Shown here in pieces: positions 7,452 through 15,757 of a DNA stretch of 64,000 nt (position 1 is its first letter; each line of letters opens with the position of its first letter). Below the pieces are notes generated by a model. The model searched no databases. It had not been told where the DNA came from and saw nothing but the letters and a program-made list of their open reading frames with translations. Source of the DNA: Enterovirga aerilata (GTDB lineage: Bacteria; Pseudomonadota; Alphaproteobacteria; Rhizobiales; Beijerinckiaceae); assembly GCF_013044135.1 (NCBI RefSeq), contig NZ_JABEPP010000004.1:62001-126000 (forward strand), in the 5' to 3' direction. Both the position numbers and the translations under genes were made by a program.

Positions 7452-8980
7452 GCCTCGGCTCGCTCGCCTGGTTCGCCCGGCACGAGCTCAGGCTCGCCTG
7501 GCGGGACGCCGCCGCCATCCTGTTCGGAGGCTCCTTGCGGAGACGGATCGCCGGGGCCGCGATTCTCTTCCTGCTGATCGCCTTCGTCCACGCCCTCGCC
7601 TTCAGCCTGGTGAGCGCCGCCCTGCGCGGCGGGATCGGACCCGATCCGCGCACCCTGACCTTCCTGACCGGTTCCGCGCTCCTCGCCTGGTGCCTGCTTC
7701 TCTCGCAGGCCATCGAGTCGGTCACCCGCGCCTTCTACGCCCGCGGCGACATGGACCTGATCCTCGCCTCGCCGATGCCCGCCGCAGGCCTGTTCGCGGT
7801 GCGGATCGCCGGGATCGGCGCAGGTGCCTCCGCCATGGCGATGCTGCTCGCCACGCCCGTGATCGACATCCTGGTCCTGCTCGACGGGCCGCGATGGCTG
7901 CTCGCCTATCTGGCGCTCGCCGCCCTGGGGCTGCTCGCGGCCGCCGTCGCGGTCGCCGTCACGGCCTCCCTGTTCCGCCTTCTCGGCCCCGCGCGGACGC
8001 GTTTCGTCGCCCAGGTCGTGGCGGCGGTCATCGGGGCGGCCTTCGCGATCTCCGTCCAGGCCGCGGCGATCCTGTCCTTCGACGATCCCTCACGCCTCGC
8101 CGTTCTCTCCTCCGAGTGGCTCGTATCGCACGCGCCTGCCTCGGACAGCTCGCTGTGGATCCCGGCGCGGGCGCTCCTCGGCGAACCCGGGAGCCTCGCC
8201 CTGCTCATTGCCGGGTCGCTCGGCCTGCTTGCGGCGGTGCTGGGGATCGTGGCGCCGCATTTTGCCTCCGACGCGGCGACCGCGGCGGGCGCGATAGCGG
8301 CCGCCCCGAAACATGGCGAGGCGAGGGCCCGCTTCCGTCGCCGCTCGCCGGCCCGCATCCTGCGCGAGAAGGAATGGACGCTGCTGCGGCGCGATCCCTG
8401 GCTCATTTCGCAGACGCTGATGCAGATCCTCTATCTGCTCCCGGCCGCTCTCCTCCTGTGGCGCAGCTTCGGCGAGGGCGGAAACGGGCTCGCCGTGCTG
8501 GTGCCGGTTCTGGTGATGGCGTCCGGCCAGCTCGCGGGCGGGCTCGCCTGGCTCGCCGTCTCCGGCGAGGACGCGCCGGATCTCGTTCGGACCGCGCCGG
8601 TCGCGCCGAGCCAGATCGTGCGCGCCAAGATCGAGGCCGTGCTCGGCGCGGTCGGGATCGCGGTCGCGCCCATCATCGTCGTGGTCTCCGCCCTCTCGCT
8701 CGAGATCGCGCTCGTCGCGGCCGGAGGCATCGCGGTCGCGGCGGCCTCGGCCACCGCCATCCAGCTCTGGTTCCGCGCCCAGGCCAGGCGAAGCCAGTTC
8801 CGCCGGCGCCAGACCTCGTCCCGCATCGCGACCTTCGCGGAGGCGTTCTCGTCCATCCTCTGGGCCTGCGCGGCCGCCTTCGCGGCGCAGGGCATCTGGC
8901 CCGTAGCCGTCCTGACGGGCGCCGTCTGCGCCCTCGCCCTCCTCGCCGTGCGGGCCATGAGCCCCCGGGCGGCGGCCTGA
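7448..8980 (+). CDS. ABC transporter membrane subunit
   Basis: This 510-residue polytopic inner-membrane protein has two groups of hydrophobic segments: LFLLIAFVHALAFSLV, FLTGSALLAWCLLLSQAI, two hydrophobic stretches between about residues 120 and 180 and AVIGAAFAISVQAA in the first half, and several more after about residue 330. A cytoplasmic loop rich in Arg/Glu (about 285-320, ending REKEWTLLRRDPWLISQ) separates them. This RDPxLI-type loop is common in ABC-2-like exporter permeases. It is translationally coupled to the preceding ATPase. The substrate is unknown. A ccmA gene starts 59 bases later, so the strand may be read through. Confidence 0.82.
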   Translation: MSLGSLAWFARHELRLAWRDAAAILFGGSLRRRIAGAAILFLLIAFVHALAFSLVSAALRGGIGPDPRTLTFLTGSALLAWCLLLSQAIESVTRAFYARGDMDLILASPMPAAGLFAVRIAGIGAGASAMAMLLATPVIDILVLLDGPRWLLAYLALAALGLLAAAVAVAVTASLFRLLGPARTRFVAQVVAAVIGAAFAISVQAAAILSFDDPSRLAVLSSEWLVSHAPASDSSLWIPARALLGEPGSLALLIAGSLGLLAAVLGIVAPHFASDAATAAGAIAAAPKHGEARARFRRRSPARILREKEWTLLRRDPWLISQTLMQILYLLPAALLLWRSFGEGGNGLAVLVPVLVMASGQLAGGLAWLAVSGEDAPDLVRTAPVAPSQIVRAKIEAVLGAVGIAVAPIIVVVSALSLEIALVAAGGIAVAAASATAIQLWFRAQARRSQFRRRQTSSRIATFAEAFSSILWACAAAFAAQGIWPVAVLTGAVCALALLAVRAMSPRAAA

Positions 8981-9039
8981 GACATTCGCTCCGGCGCCCG
9001 GATGCTGTATCGGGCGCGGGTCACGCCCGAGGTTCCCCG

Positions 9040-9636
9040 TTGCAGCTTGCGGTCGACAATCTCGCCTGCCGGCGCGCCGGCCGCCGCGTCTTCGACGGCC
9101 TGTCCTTCAGGCTCGGACCGGGCGAGGCGCTCGCGGTCACGGGCCGCAACGGCGCCGGGAAGTCGACGCTGCTCGGCGCGATCGCCGGGCTCGTCGGGCG
9201 GCATGCCGGCGAGGTCAGCGCTTCCGGGATCGGCGACCGCACGCTGGCGGAATCGCTGCATCTGGTCGGCCATCGCGACGGCCTCAAGGGCTCGCTCACG
9301 GCGGAGGAGAATCTCGCCTTCGCGGCGGCGCTCCTCGGAAGCCAGGCGCTCGCGCCTGCCGACGCTTTGGCCCGGACCGGCCTGCCCGGCGCCGCGCAGC
9401 TGCCGGTCGCGTACCTGTCCGCCGGCCAGCGCCGGCGCGTCGCCCTGGCGCGGCTGCTCGTCGCGCATCGCCCGCTCTGGCTCCTCGACGAGCCGCTCAC
9501 GGCCCTCGACACGGCCGGGCAAAGCCTGCTCGCCGGCATCATGGCCGAGCATCTCGCCGGCGGCGGGCTGATCCTTGCAGCCACCCACGCGCCGCTCCCG
9601 ATCGAGGGCGCAGGCGAGCTGAGGCTCGGCGCCTGA
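9040..9636 (+). CDS. ccmA: Heme exporter ATP-binding protein CcmA
   Basis: This 198-residue ATPase works with CcmB, CcmC and CcmD to release heme-loaded CcmE in System I cytochrome c maturation. Walker A is GRNGAGKST (35-43), the signature YLSAGQRRRVALARLL, and Walker B LWLLDEPLTALD, followed by the short CcmA ending. The start is inferred as TTG at 9040 with GAGG eight bases upstream. The open frame runs further 5', but that part is a shadow of the preceding permease gene. It overlaps ccmB by one base (TGATG). Confidence 0.92.
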   Translation: MQLAVDNLACRRAGRRVFDGLSFRLGPGEALAVTGRNGAGKSTLLGAIAGLVGRHAGEVSASGIGDRTLAESLHLVGHRDGLKGSLTAEENLAFAAALLGSQALAPADALARTGLPGAAQLPVAYLSAGQRRRVALARLLVAHRPLWLLDEPLTALDTAGQSLLAGIMAEHLAGGGLILAATHAPLPIEGAGELRLGA

Positions 9637-10292
9637 TGGGGACGTTCCTGGCGCTGGTCCGCCGCGACCTCGCGCTCGCGGCGCGCGTCGGCGGCGCCGG
9701 CGGCTTGAGCCTCGTCTTCTTCCTCATGGTTGTGACCCTGATCCCGTTCGGGCTCGGGCCGGACCTGAACCTCCTCTCGCGCATCGGACCGGCGATCCTG
9801 TGGATCGCGGGCGTGCTCGCGACCCTGATCGGGCTGGACCGGCTGTTCCAGGCGGACGAGGAGGACGGCTCGCTCGACCTGATGCGGCTTTCGCCCGCCC
9901 CCTTCGAGGTGGTCGTCCTCGCCAAGGCGACCGCGCACTGGATCGCGACCGGGCTTCCCCTCGCGCTGTTCGCGCCCCTCTTCGGACTGCTCGTCGCGCT
10001 GGAGCCCGCGGCGCTCGCCCGGACGGCGCTGTCCCTGCTGGTCGGCACGCCCGCCCTCACCTTCGCGGGCGCGATCGGGGCGGCGCTCGCGGCCTCCATC
10101 CGCCGGGGCGGGCTCGTGATCGCCATCCTGGTCGTGCCCCTGATGGTGCCGCCCCTCATCTTCGGGGTCGCGGCCGCCGACCCGGCCAATCCCGGCAGCG
10201 GCCAGGCCCTGAGCATCCTGGCGGCGCTCACCCTCGCCATGGGTGCCGTCGGCTGTCTCGGCGCCGCGGCCGCGCTCAGGGGCGGCGAGTGA
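9636..10292 (+). CDS. ccmB: Heme exporter membrane protein CcmB
   Basis: This 218-residue inner-membrane subunit of the CcmABCD complex has about six membrane spans. The N-terminal RRDLALAARVGGAGGLSLVFFLMV and the FQADEEDGSLDLMRLSP loop are typical CcmB signatures. The last span is near AALTLAMGAVGCLGAAAAL. Length is normal. The start codon overlaps the ccmA stop. CcmC follows after 64 bases. Confidence 0.93.
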   Translation: MGTFLALVRRDLALAARVGGAGGLSLVFFLMVVTLIPFGLGPDLNLLSRIGPAILWIAGVLATLIGLDRLFQADEEDGSLDLMRLSPAPFEVVVLAKATAHWIATGLPLALFAPLFGLLVALEPAALARTALSLLVGTPALTFAGAIGAALAASIRRGGLVIAILVVPLMVPPLIFGVAAADPANPGSGQALSILAALTLAMGAVGCLGAAAALRGGE

Positions 10293-10356
10293 GGCGCGAC
10301 TAAGTATGATTCCGGGTTCCATTGCGGAGAGGGGCTTCCCAGATTAGCCACCCATC

Positions 10357-11097
10357 ATGCTGACGCGGCTCGCCAATCCTGCGACCTTCATGCGCGTGTC
10401 GGGCTATGCGCTGCCGCCGCTCGCGACCGCGGCAGCGCTGCTGGCCGCCTACGGTCTCTACCTCGCCTTCCTGGCCTCCCCGGCCGACTACCAGCAGGGC
10501 GAGACCGTGCGCATCATGTATATCCACGTCCCGGCGGCGTGGCTGTCGCTGTTCTTCTACTCGATCATGACCGTCTCCGCCCTCGGCACTCTCGTCTGGC
10601 GCCATCCGCTGGCCGACGTGTCGCAGCGCGCCGCCGCGCCCATTGGAGCGGCCTTCACGCTCGTCTGCCTCGTCACGGGCTCGCTCTGGGGCAAGCCGAT
10701 GTGGGGGACGTACTGGGTCTGGGATGCGCGGCTCACCTCCGTGCTCGTGCTGTTCCTCATGTATTGCGGGATCCTGACGCTCTGGCGCGCGCTCGACGAT
10801 CCCGGCCGGGCCGCGAGGGCCGTCGCGATCCTGACGCTGGTCGGCGCCGTGAACGTCCCGATCGTCAAGTTCTCCGTCGAGTGGTGGAGCACCCTCCACC
10901 AGGGCGCCTCCGTGTTCCGGATCGGCGGGCCGCTGATAGACCCGGCGATGCTGCGGCCGCTCTTCTGCATGGCGCTCGCCTTCACGTGCTTCGGCTTGGC
11001 CCTGCATCTGGCCGGCATGCGGACCGAGATCCTGCGCCGGCGGGTGCGCACGCTCACCCTGCTCCAGGCCGAGCGGCTCGAGAGGGCGGCCGCATGA
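10357..11097 (+). CDS. ccmC: Heme transporter CcmC
   Basis: This 246-residue, six-span inner-membrane protein presents heme to the chaperone CcmE. The periplasmic tryptophan-rich WWD motif is clear as WGKPMWGTYWVWDARLTS. The conserved histidines that bind heme axially lie on either side of it, in MYIHVPAAW (first loop) and WWSTLHQGASV (third loop). The ATG has the expected hydrophobic N-terminus. Its stop overlaps ccmD by 4 bases. Confidence 0.95.
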   Translation: MLTRLANPATFMRVSGYALPPLATAAALLAAYGLYLAFLASPADYQQGETVRIMYIHVPAAWLSLFFYSIMTVSALGTLVWRHPLADVSQRAAAPIGAAFTLVCLVTGSLWGKPMWGTYWVWDARLTSVLVLFLMYCGILTLWRALDDPGRAARAVAILTLVGAVNVPIVKFSVEWWSTLHQGASVFRIGGPLIDPAMLRPLFCMALAFTCFGLALHLAGMRTEILRRRVRTLTLLQAERLERAAA

Positions 11098-11273
11098 TGG
11101 AGGAGGCGGGCCGCCACGCCGTGTTCATCTGGTCGGCCTACGGGGCGACGACGCTCATCGCGCTCGGGCTCGTGATCCGGGCCGTGCTGGACCATCGGGC
11201 GCAGCGCCGCGCGCTGGCCCGGTTGGAGGCCGCGGGCGCGGTCCCGCCGGGGCGGAAGGCCGCCCGTGGCTGA
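11094..11273 (+). CDS. ccmD: Heme exporter small subunit CcmD
   Basis: This 59-residue single-span membrane protein stabilises the CcmC-CcmE heme complex. The sequence GRHAVFIWSAYGATTLIALGL is the usual CcmD opening (a conserved HxxFIWxAY signature leading into the transmembrane helix), followed by a basic cytoplasmic tail (DHRAQRRALARL). Two consecutive ATGs (11094, 11097) are possible starts; the first overlaps ccmC as ATGA. The 3' end overlaps ccmG by 8 bases. Confidence 0.88.
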   Translation: MMEEAGRHAVFIWSAYGATTLIALGLVIRAVLDHRAQRRALARLEAAGAVPPGRKAARG

Positions 11274-11880
11274 GCTACGGGCCGCGGATGAGGCCGCCTC
11301 CGCGCAGGACGACGCGCGGCGGGTGTCCCGCATCCTCTATCTCGTCCCGGTGCTGATCTTCGCCGGGCTCGCGGCCCTGTTCATGGCCCGCCTCCACTCG
11401 GGCGACCCGTCGCGGCTTCCCTCCGCGCTGATCGGCCGGCCGGTTCCCGCCTTCGAGCTGCCGCCGGTCGAGGGGCTGCGGACCGAGGCGGGCGAGCCGG
11501 TGCCGGGACTCTCCGCCGCCTCCCTGAAAGGCGGCAAGGTCACGATCCTGAACGTCTGGGCGTCCTGGTGCGCGCCGTGCCGCATCGAGCACCCCGTGCT
11601 CATGGAGCTCGCGAAGGACGCCTCCATCCGGCTCGTCGGCTTCAACTACAAGGACAAGCCGGAGAATGCCCGCCGCTTCCTGGGCAATTTCGGCAATCCC
11701 TTCGCGGCCGTCGGGGCCGACGAGACCGGCCGCACCGCGATCGATTTCGGCGTCTACGGCGTGCCGGAGACCTTCGTGATCGGGCGCGACGGCACCATCC
11801 GCCATAAGCATGTCGGGCCGCTGACCCCGGATGCGCTGCCCGGCTTCATGGCCGAGGTGAGGAAGGCTGGCGGCAGATAG
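11266..11880 (+). CDS. ccmG: Thiol:disulfide interchange protein CcmG/DsbE
   Basis: This 204-residue membrane-anchored thioredoxin reduces the CxxCH cysteines of apocytochrome c in the periplasm. It has an N-terminal membrane span (ILYLVPVLIFAGLAALFMARL), then the active site WASWCAPC with Cys102 and Cys105, and the conserved GVYGVPETFVI cis-proline region. The GTG start lies inside the end of ccmD. It is the last ccm gene here; ccmE, ccmF and ccmH are not in the window and must be elsewhere. Confidence 0.95.
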   Translation: MAELRAADEAASAQDDARRVSRILYLVPVLIFAGLAALFMARLHSGDPSRLPSALIGRPVPAFELPPVEGLRTEAGEPVPGLSAASLKGGKVTILNVWASWCAPCRIEHPVLMELAKDASIRLVGFNYKDKPENARRFLGNFGNPFAAVGADETGRTAIDFGVYGVPETFVIGRDGTIRHKHVGPLTPDALPGFMAEVRKAGGR

Positions 11881-11920
11881 GTCCGCCCTCCCGCTTCAAG
11901 GACTGGAAGCCGGGGCGGGC
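11881..11920. terminator. Possible bidirectional terminator between ccmG and yciB
   Basis: GTCCGCCCTCCCGCTTC can pair, with a one-base bulge and mismatches, with GAAGCCGGGGCGGGC across an 8-nt loop. It lies in the 15-base gap between two convergent genes and runs into the 3' end of yciB. There is no U-tract on either strand, so function is uncertain. Confidence 0.35.
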
Positions 11921-12510
11921 TCGCGCTTGGCCTCGTGCCGGATGATCAGCGGCGTCTGCGCGAGCGCGAAGAGAACGGTCAACGGCATGATGCCGAAGAC
12001 CTTGAACTTGACCCAGAAATCCGTCGTCTGCGTCCGCCACACGACTTCGTTCAGCATTGCGAGCGCGAAGAAGAAGAGCGCCCAGCGCAGGGTCAGCTTG
12101 CGCCAGCCCTCCTCGGTCAGGTCGAGCATGGAATCGAGCACGACGGCGAGGATCGGCTTTCGCCAGTACAGGCCGGCAAGGAGGATGAGGCCGAACATCG
12201 TATTCACGATCGTCGGCTTCAGCTTGATGAAGAGCTCGTCCTGGAGGAGGAGCGTCAGCCCGCCGAAGACGAGCACCACCACGCCGGAGACCAGCGGCAT
12301 GACCGGCAGCCGGCGGACGAGCCAGAAATGGACGGCGAGCGCCACGGCCGTCGCGACCACGAACAGGCCCGTCGCGGCGAAGATGCGCTGCGACTCGGCG
12401 AAACCGAGCCGGTCGCCATAGGCGTTCCCGAAGAAGAACAGCACCAGCGGCCCAAGTTCGAGGGCAAGCTTCACGACAGGATTCAGGCGCGATGGCCCCG
12501 TCTCGTCCAT
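11896..12510 (-). CDS. yciB: Septation protein A / inner membrane-spanning protein YciB
   Basis: This 204-residue inner-membrane protein has about five hydrophobic spans. The opening LKLALELGPLVLFFFGNAYGDR-type segment (here VKLALELGPLVLFFFGNAYG) and the LNEVVWRTQTTDFWVKFKVFG segment near residues 150-170 are diagnostic of the YciB/IspZ family, implicated in cell division and envelope integrity. The length is standard for alphaproteobacterial members. It converges with ccmG. The downstream neighbour in other alphaproteobacteria is often ftsY, but not here. Confidence 0.92.
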   Translation of the reverse strand: MDETGPSRLNPVVKLALELGPLVLFFFGNAYGDRLGFAESQRIFAATGLFVVATAVALAVHFWLVRRLPVMPLVSGVVVLVFGGLTLLLQDELFIKLKPTIVNTMFGLILLAGLYWRKPILAVVLDSMLDLTEEGWRKLTLRWALFFFALAMLNEVVWRTQTTDFWVKFKVFGIMPLTVLFALAQTPLIIRHEAKREPAPASSP

Positions 12511-12715
12511 TTTTCTCAGCGGCTCGCTCGTCCTGCAGGCATCAAGTCCGTGCTGCGTAAGCTGGAGCCGGCCGCCTGTCCATCGACGTCAGGAGTTCGA
12601 GCGTCAGCGGCCGCGGCGCCTGCCCGGCGACGGCGACCGGACAGCTGCTCCCGTCGCAGCCTTCGCAACCACATGCTCCCTCCCCTGCCCCGGACAACCT
12701 CCATGGCAAGGACAG

Positions 12716-13360
12716 CTAGGCGCGTTCCAGGCAGGCCCGAGACAGGGCCAGGAAGGCACGGGCCCGGTGCGAGAGGGGTTGCGGATCGGGCGAGGCCCAG
12801 TCGATGCCGTGCTTCTCCTCGGACGACATCTCCCCGAAGGTTCGGCCATGGCCGTCCGGCCGGAACATGGGATCGTAGCCGAAGCCCCTCTGCCCGCGCG
12901 GCGGCCAGACCAGCTCGCCATGGACCCGGCCTTCGAACAGCTCCTCGTGCCCGTCCGGCCAGGCGATGACGAGGGCGGAGACGAAATGGCCGCGCCGCGC
13001 CTCCGGGGCCGCCGCGCCGCGCCGCGCGAGCTCGCTCTCGATCCGCCGCATGGCGGCCGCGAAATCCTTGCCGGGCCCGGCCCAGCGGGCCGAGAAGAGC
13101 CCGGGGGCGCCGTCGAGCGCCTCGACGCAGATGCCGGAATCGTCCGCGAAGGCCGGAAGGCCGGACGCCCTCGCGGCGGCATGCGCCTTGATCGCGGCAT
13201 TCTCGGCGAACATGGTCCCGGTCTCGTCCGGCTCGGGCAGGCGGAGCTCGCCGGCCGACACCGTCGCGATCCCGAAGGGCGCAAGCAGCTCGGTCATCTC
13301 GGCGAGCTTGCCGGGATTGTGGGTCGCGATCACGACGCGACCGGTCAGGGTGCGGGGCAC
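12716..13360 (-). CDS. rdgB: Non-canonical purine NTP pyrophosphatase (XTP/dITP diphosphatase)
   Basis: This 214-residue Ham1/RdgB family enzyme hydrolyses dITP, ITP and XTP to monophosphates and so protects DNA from deaminated purines. The nucleotide-binding N-terminus [13 protein letters not shown], the metal-site [16 protein letters not shown] motif, the GYDPMF loop and the SHRARAF C-terminal motif are all present. The start ATG at 13360 gives the normal length. A 205-base gap to yciB downstream holds no recognisable gene; hemW, a frequent partner, is absent. Confidence 0.95.
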   Translation of the reverse strand: MPRTLTGRVVIATHNPGKLAEMTELLAPFGIATVSAGELRLPEPDETGTMFAENAAIKAHAAARASGLPAFADDSGICVEALDGAPGLFSARWAGPGKDFAAAMRRIESELARRGAAAPEARRGHFVSALVIAWPDGHEELFEGRVHGELVWPPRGQRGFGYDPMFRPDGHGRTFGEMSSEEKHGIDWASPDPQPLSHRARAFLALSRACLERA

Positions 13361-13432
13361 GTCCTCTCCGGGCAGCGGGTCTGGGCCCGCCCGGAATAGG
13401 GCAGCCGGGCAGGCGAGGCCAGCCCGCTTCCG

Positions 13433-14302
13433 TCAGAAGGCCTTCGGCAGGTTCAGCGCCTCGCCGATGGAGCTCACGGCGTTCTGCAGGTCGCGGCCGT
13501 TCGGCAGCTTCACGCCGAGGATCTCGACCCGGTCCTCCGGTGGAGGCGCGGGCGGCGCCGCGGTCTCGTCGGCAGGCGCCGCGACGGGCTGGACGGGCTG
13601 GCGCGTCGCGATCTGCGCCGGGCGAGCCGGCCTGTCCGGTCTCGTCTCGGGGGCACGGGCGGCCGCGCGCACGGGCGCCGGCGGCGGGAGCGGAGCCGCG
13701 GTCGCGGGCACGGAGGCCGTGGAGGCGGGCTCCGACCGCGGCTCCTCCCGGGCGACTGCCGCAGCCGGTGCGGACGGGGAGACCGCCGCGACCGCCGGAG
13801 GACGCGGCGCGGGCGCGGGCACGGCGGGAATCTCGGGCCGGGCGGCCAGGACGGGAGCCTGCGGCGCCGGCGGCATGAGCTGCGGAGCGGCCGACGTGAA
13901 CGTGGTCGGCAGCGGCGCCGTCGGCAGGCCGGCTGCCGGGATCACCGTCGCGGCGACCGGCTTCGGGCCCGTGGCGGCCGGCGCGGCTTGCTCCACCGGT
14001 GCGGGCCTGGTGCCGACGACCGCCGGCACGCCGTCGCGGATCTCCGGCATGTCGGGGAGGCGGCCGATGCGGATCTCGCTGCGGCGCGGCGCCTCGGGCT
14101 TGGGCAGGAAGGCGAGGCCGGACAGGCTGGACGGGAGATGGATACTGGAGACGATGGCGGCAGCTGCGCCCCCGAGGGCCGCGAGGCCGAGCGTAACGCC
14201 GCCCGCGACGAGAAGGGTCCTGCGGCTGCGGGCGGGCTGATCCGCCGCCGCGGCGCTCTGTGCTGGTCTGATGTCGGTCGGATCGATGGCGAGGTCCGCC
14301 AT
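13433..14302 (-). CDS. Pro/Ala-rich single-span membrane protein, unknown function
   Basis: This 289-residue protein is not recognised as a named family. It has a short acidic N-terminus, a basic RSRR stretch, one membrane span (TLLVAGGVTLGLAALGGAAAAIV, about residues 30-55), then a roughly 220-residue low-complexity region rich in Pro, Ala and Arg, and a short ordered C-terminal segment (VEILGVKLPNGRDLQNAVSSIGEALNLP). The architecture suggests a periplasm-spanning linker anchored in the inner membrane. I use the ATG at 14302 (MADLAIDPTDI) rather than 14338, because the upstream residues look non-coding. The high GC reflects the Pro/Ala bias. Function unknown. Confidence 0.6.
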   Translation of the reverse strand: MADLAIDPTDIRPAQSAAAADQPARSRRTLLVAGGVTLGLAALGGAAAAIVSSIHLPSSLSGLAFLPKPEAPRRSEIRIGRLPDMPEIRDGVPAVVGTRPAPVEQAAPAATGPKPVAATVIPAAGLPTAPLPTTFTSAAPQLMPPAPQAPVLAARPEIPAVPAPAPRPPAVAAVSPSAPAAAVAREEPRSEPASTASVPATAAPLPPPAPVRAAARAPETRPDRPARPAQIATRQPVQPVAAPADETAAPPAPPPEDRVEILGVKLPNGRDLQNAVSSIGEALNLPKAF

Positions 14303-14480
14303 GCAGCGATGTCTCCGGAAGGGGGCGAAGCTCCGCACCCGAGAACCATCAGTTCCACAAAGAATCGGGCGCGAACATGTCGAGCCCGAGACCGAGTTTA
14401 GAAGCGTTCACGTTACCAGAGCCTTGCCCGGGCGCAAGTCCGCCCGGAGCCATGGGCAAGCGCCGGACCGGACGTGACGG

Positions 14481-14506
14481 GAAACGGGCCCGCATCCTTG
14501 GGCCCG
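14481..14506 (-). terminator. Rho-independent terminator of adhC
   Basis: CGGGCCC (14485-14491) and GGGCCCG (14500-14506) form a perfect 7-bp GC stem with an 8-nt loop. On the minus strand it is followed by TTTC. It lies 10 bases beyond the formaldehyde dehydrogenase stop codon in the correct orientation. Confidence 0.65.
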
Positions 14507-14516
14507 CCGTGGCCGA

Positions 14517-15653
14517 TCAATACACCACCACGCTCCGGATGGACTTGCCCTCGTGCATCAGGTCGAAGCCGTGGTTGATCTCATCGAGCGGCATGGTGTG
14601 GGTGATCAGGTCGTCGATGTTGATCTTCCCGTCCATGTACCAGTCGACGATCTTCGGCACGTCCGTCCGGCCCCGGGCGCCCCCGAAGGCCGTCCCCTTC
14701 CAGACGCGCCCGGTCACGAGCTGGAAGGGACGCGTCGCGATCTCGCGCCCGGCCTCGGCCACCCCGATGATGATCGATTCACCCCAGCCGCGATGGCAGC
14801 ATTCGAGCGCCTGCCGCATCACGTTCACGTTGCCGGTCGCGTCGAAGGAGAAATCGGCCCCGCCGCCCGTGAGGTCGATCACGGCCTGCACGACCTTGTC
14901 CGCCCCGACCTCGTTCGGGTTGATGAAGTGCGTCATGCCGAACTTCTCGGCCATGGCGCGCTTGTCGTTGTTGAGGTCGATGCCGACGATCTTGTCGGCG
15001 CCCACCATCCGGGCGCCCTGGATGACGTTGAGGCCGATCCCGCCGAGCCCGAAGACGGCGACGTTCGCGCCGGGCCAGACCTTCGCGGTGTTGATCACCG
15101 CCCCGATGCCGGTCGTGACGCCGCAGCCGATATAGCAGATCTTGTCGAAGGGCGCGTCCTCGCGGACCTTGGCGACCGCGATCTCGGGCAGGACGGTGAA
15201 GTTCGAGAAGGTCGAGCAGCCCATATAGTGGAAGATCACGCCGTCCGTGTTGCGGGTGCCGCCGACGGCCTCGCAGCGGAAGCGGCTCGTGCCGTCCGGC
15301 ATCACGCCCTGGCCCTGGGTGGCGCGGATCGCCGTGCAGAGATTCGTCCGCTGCGACAGGCAGCTTTTGCACTGCCGGCATTCCGGCGTGTAGAGCGGGA
15401 TGACGTGGTCGCCCGGCTTCACCGAAGTGACGCCCGCGCCGACATCGCGGACGATGCCTGCGCCCTCGTGGCCGAGGATCGCCGGGAACTTGCCCTCCGA
15501 ATCCAGGCCGGAGAGCGTGTAGGCGTCCGTGTGGCAGATGCCGGTCGCCATGACCTCGACCAGGACCTCCCCGGCCTTGGGCCCGTCGAGATCGATCGTC
15601 TCGATCGTGAGCGGCTGTCCGGCCTCCCAGGCCACGGCGGCGCGCGTCTTCAT
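14517..15653 (-). CDS. adhC: S-(hydroxymethyl)glutathione dehydrogenase / class III alcohol dehydrogenase
   Basis: This 378-residue zinc-dependent enzyme oxidises the glutathione adduct of formaldehyde to S-formylglutathione (formaldehyde detoxification). Catalytic zinc ligands are the Cys in [12 protein letters not shown], the His in GHEGAG and the Cys in [10 protein letters not shown]. Four structural-zinc cysteines lie in [16 protein letters not shown], and the NAD fold has [14 protein letters not shown] start at [10 protein letters not shown] (15653), the canonical class III N-terminus; the longer frame to 15701 reads through a hairpin. The S-formylglutathione hydrolase usually paired with it is not adjacent. 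Confidence 0.95.
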   Translation of the reverse strand: MKTRAAVAWEAGQPLTIETIDLDGPKAGEVLVEVMATGICHTDAYTLSGLDSEGKFPAILGHEGAGIVRDVGAGVTSVKPGDHVIPLYTPECRQCKSCLSQRTNLCTAIRATQGQGVMPDGTSRFRCEAVGGTRNTDGVIFHYMGCSTFSNFTVLPEIAVAKVREDAPFDKICYIGCGVTTGIGAVINTAKVWPGANVAVFGLGGIGLNVIQGARMVGADKIVGIDLNNDKRAMAEKFGMTHFINPNEVGADKVVQAVIDLTGGGADFSFDATGNVNVMRQALECCHRGWGESIIIGVAEAGREIATRPFQLVTGRVWKGTAFGGARGRTDVPKIVDWYMDGKINIDDLITHTMPLDEINHGFDLMHEGKSIRSVVVY

Positions 15654-15662
15654 GCGGTTCTC

Positions 15663-15690
15663 ACCCTCCCCGATCTCGGTCGGGGAGGGT
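15663..15690. repeat. Perfect 11-bp hairpin in the adhC leader
   Basis: ACCCTCCCCGA (15663-15673) and TCGGGGAGGGT (15680-15690) form an 11-bp perfect stem with a 6-nt loop, starting 10 bases upstream of the adhC start codon. The CCCTCCCC/GGGGAGGG core recurs in the mosaic repeats at 33270, 42965 and 45074, so it is probably a minimal copy of that family. It could block the adhC ribosome-binding site. Confidence 0.6.
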
Positions 15691-15757
15691 GGTAGCGGCA
15701 AACCGCCGAGGGGACAACGAGCGGCCGGCGAACCCGCAGCTCGTTGCCGCCGCGTTT

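Noticed and set aside
7345-9039. Extension of the ccmA frame upstream into the permease gene
   Set aside because: The extra 565 residues are an Arg-rich shadow of the permease; CcmA begins at the TTG at 9040.
12520-12715. Short plus-strand frame ending QLLPSQPSQPHAPSPAPDNLHGK between yciB and rdgB
   Set aside because: No start codon, no ribosome-binding site and no known family; likely chance.
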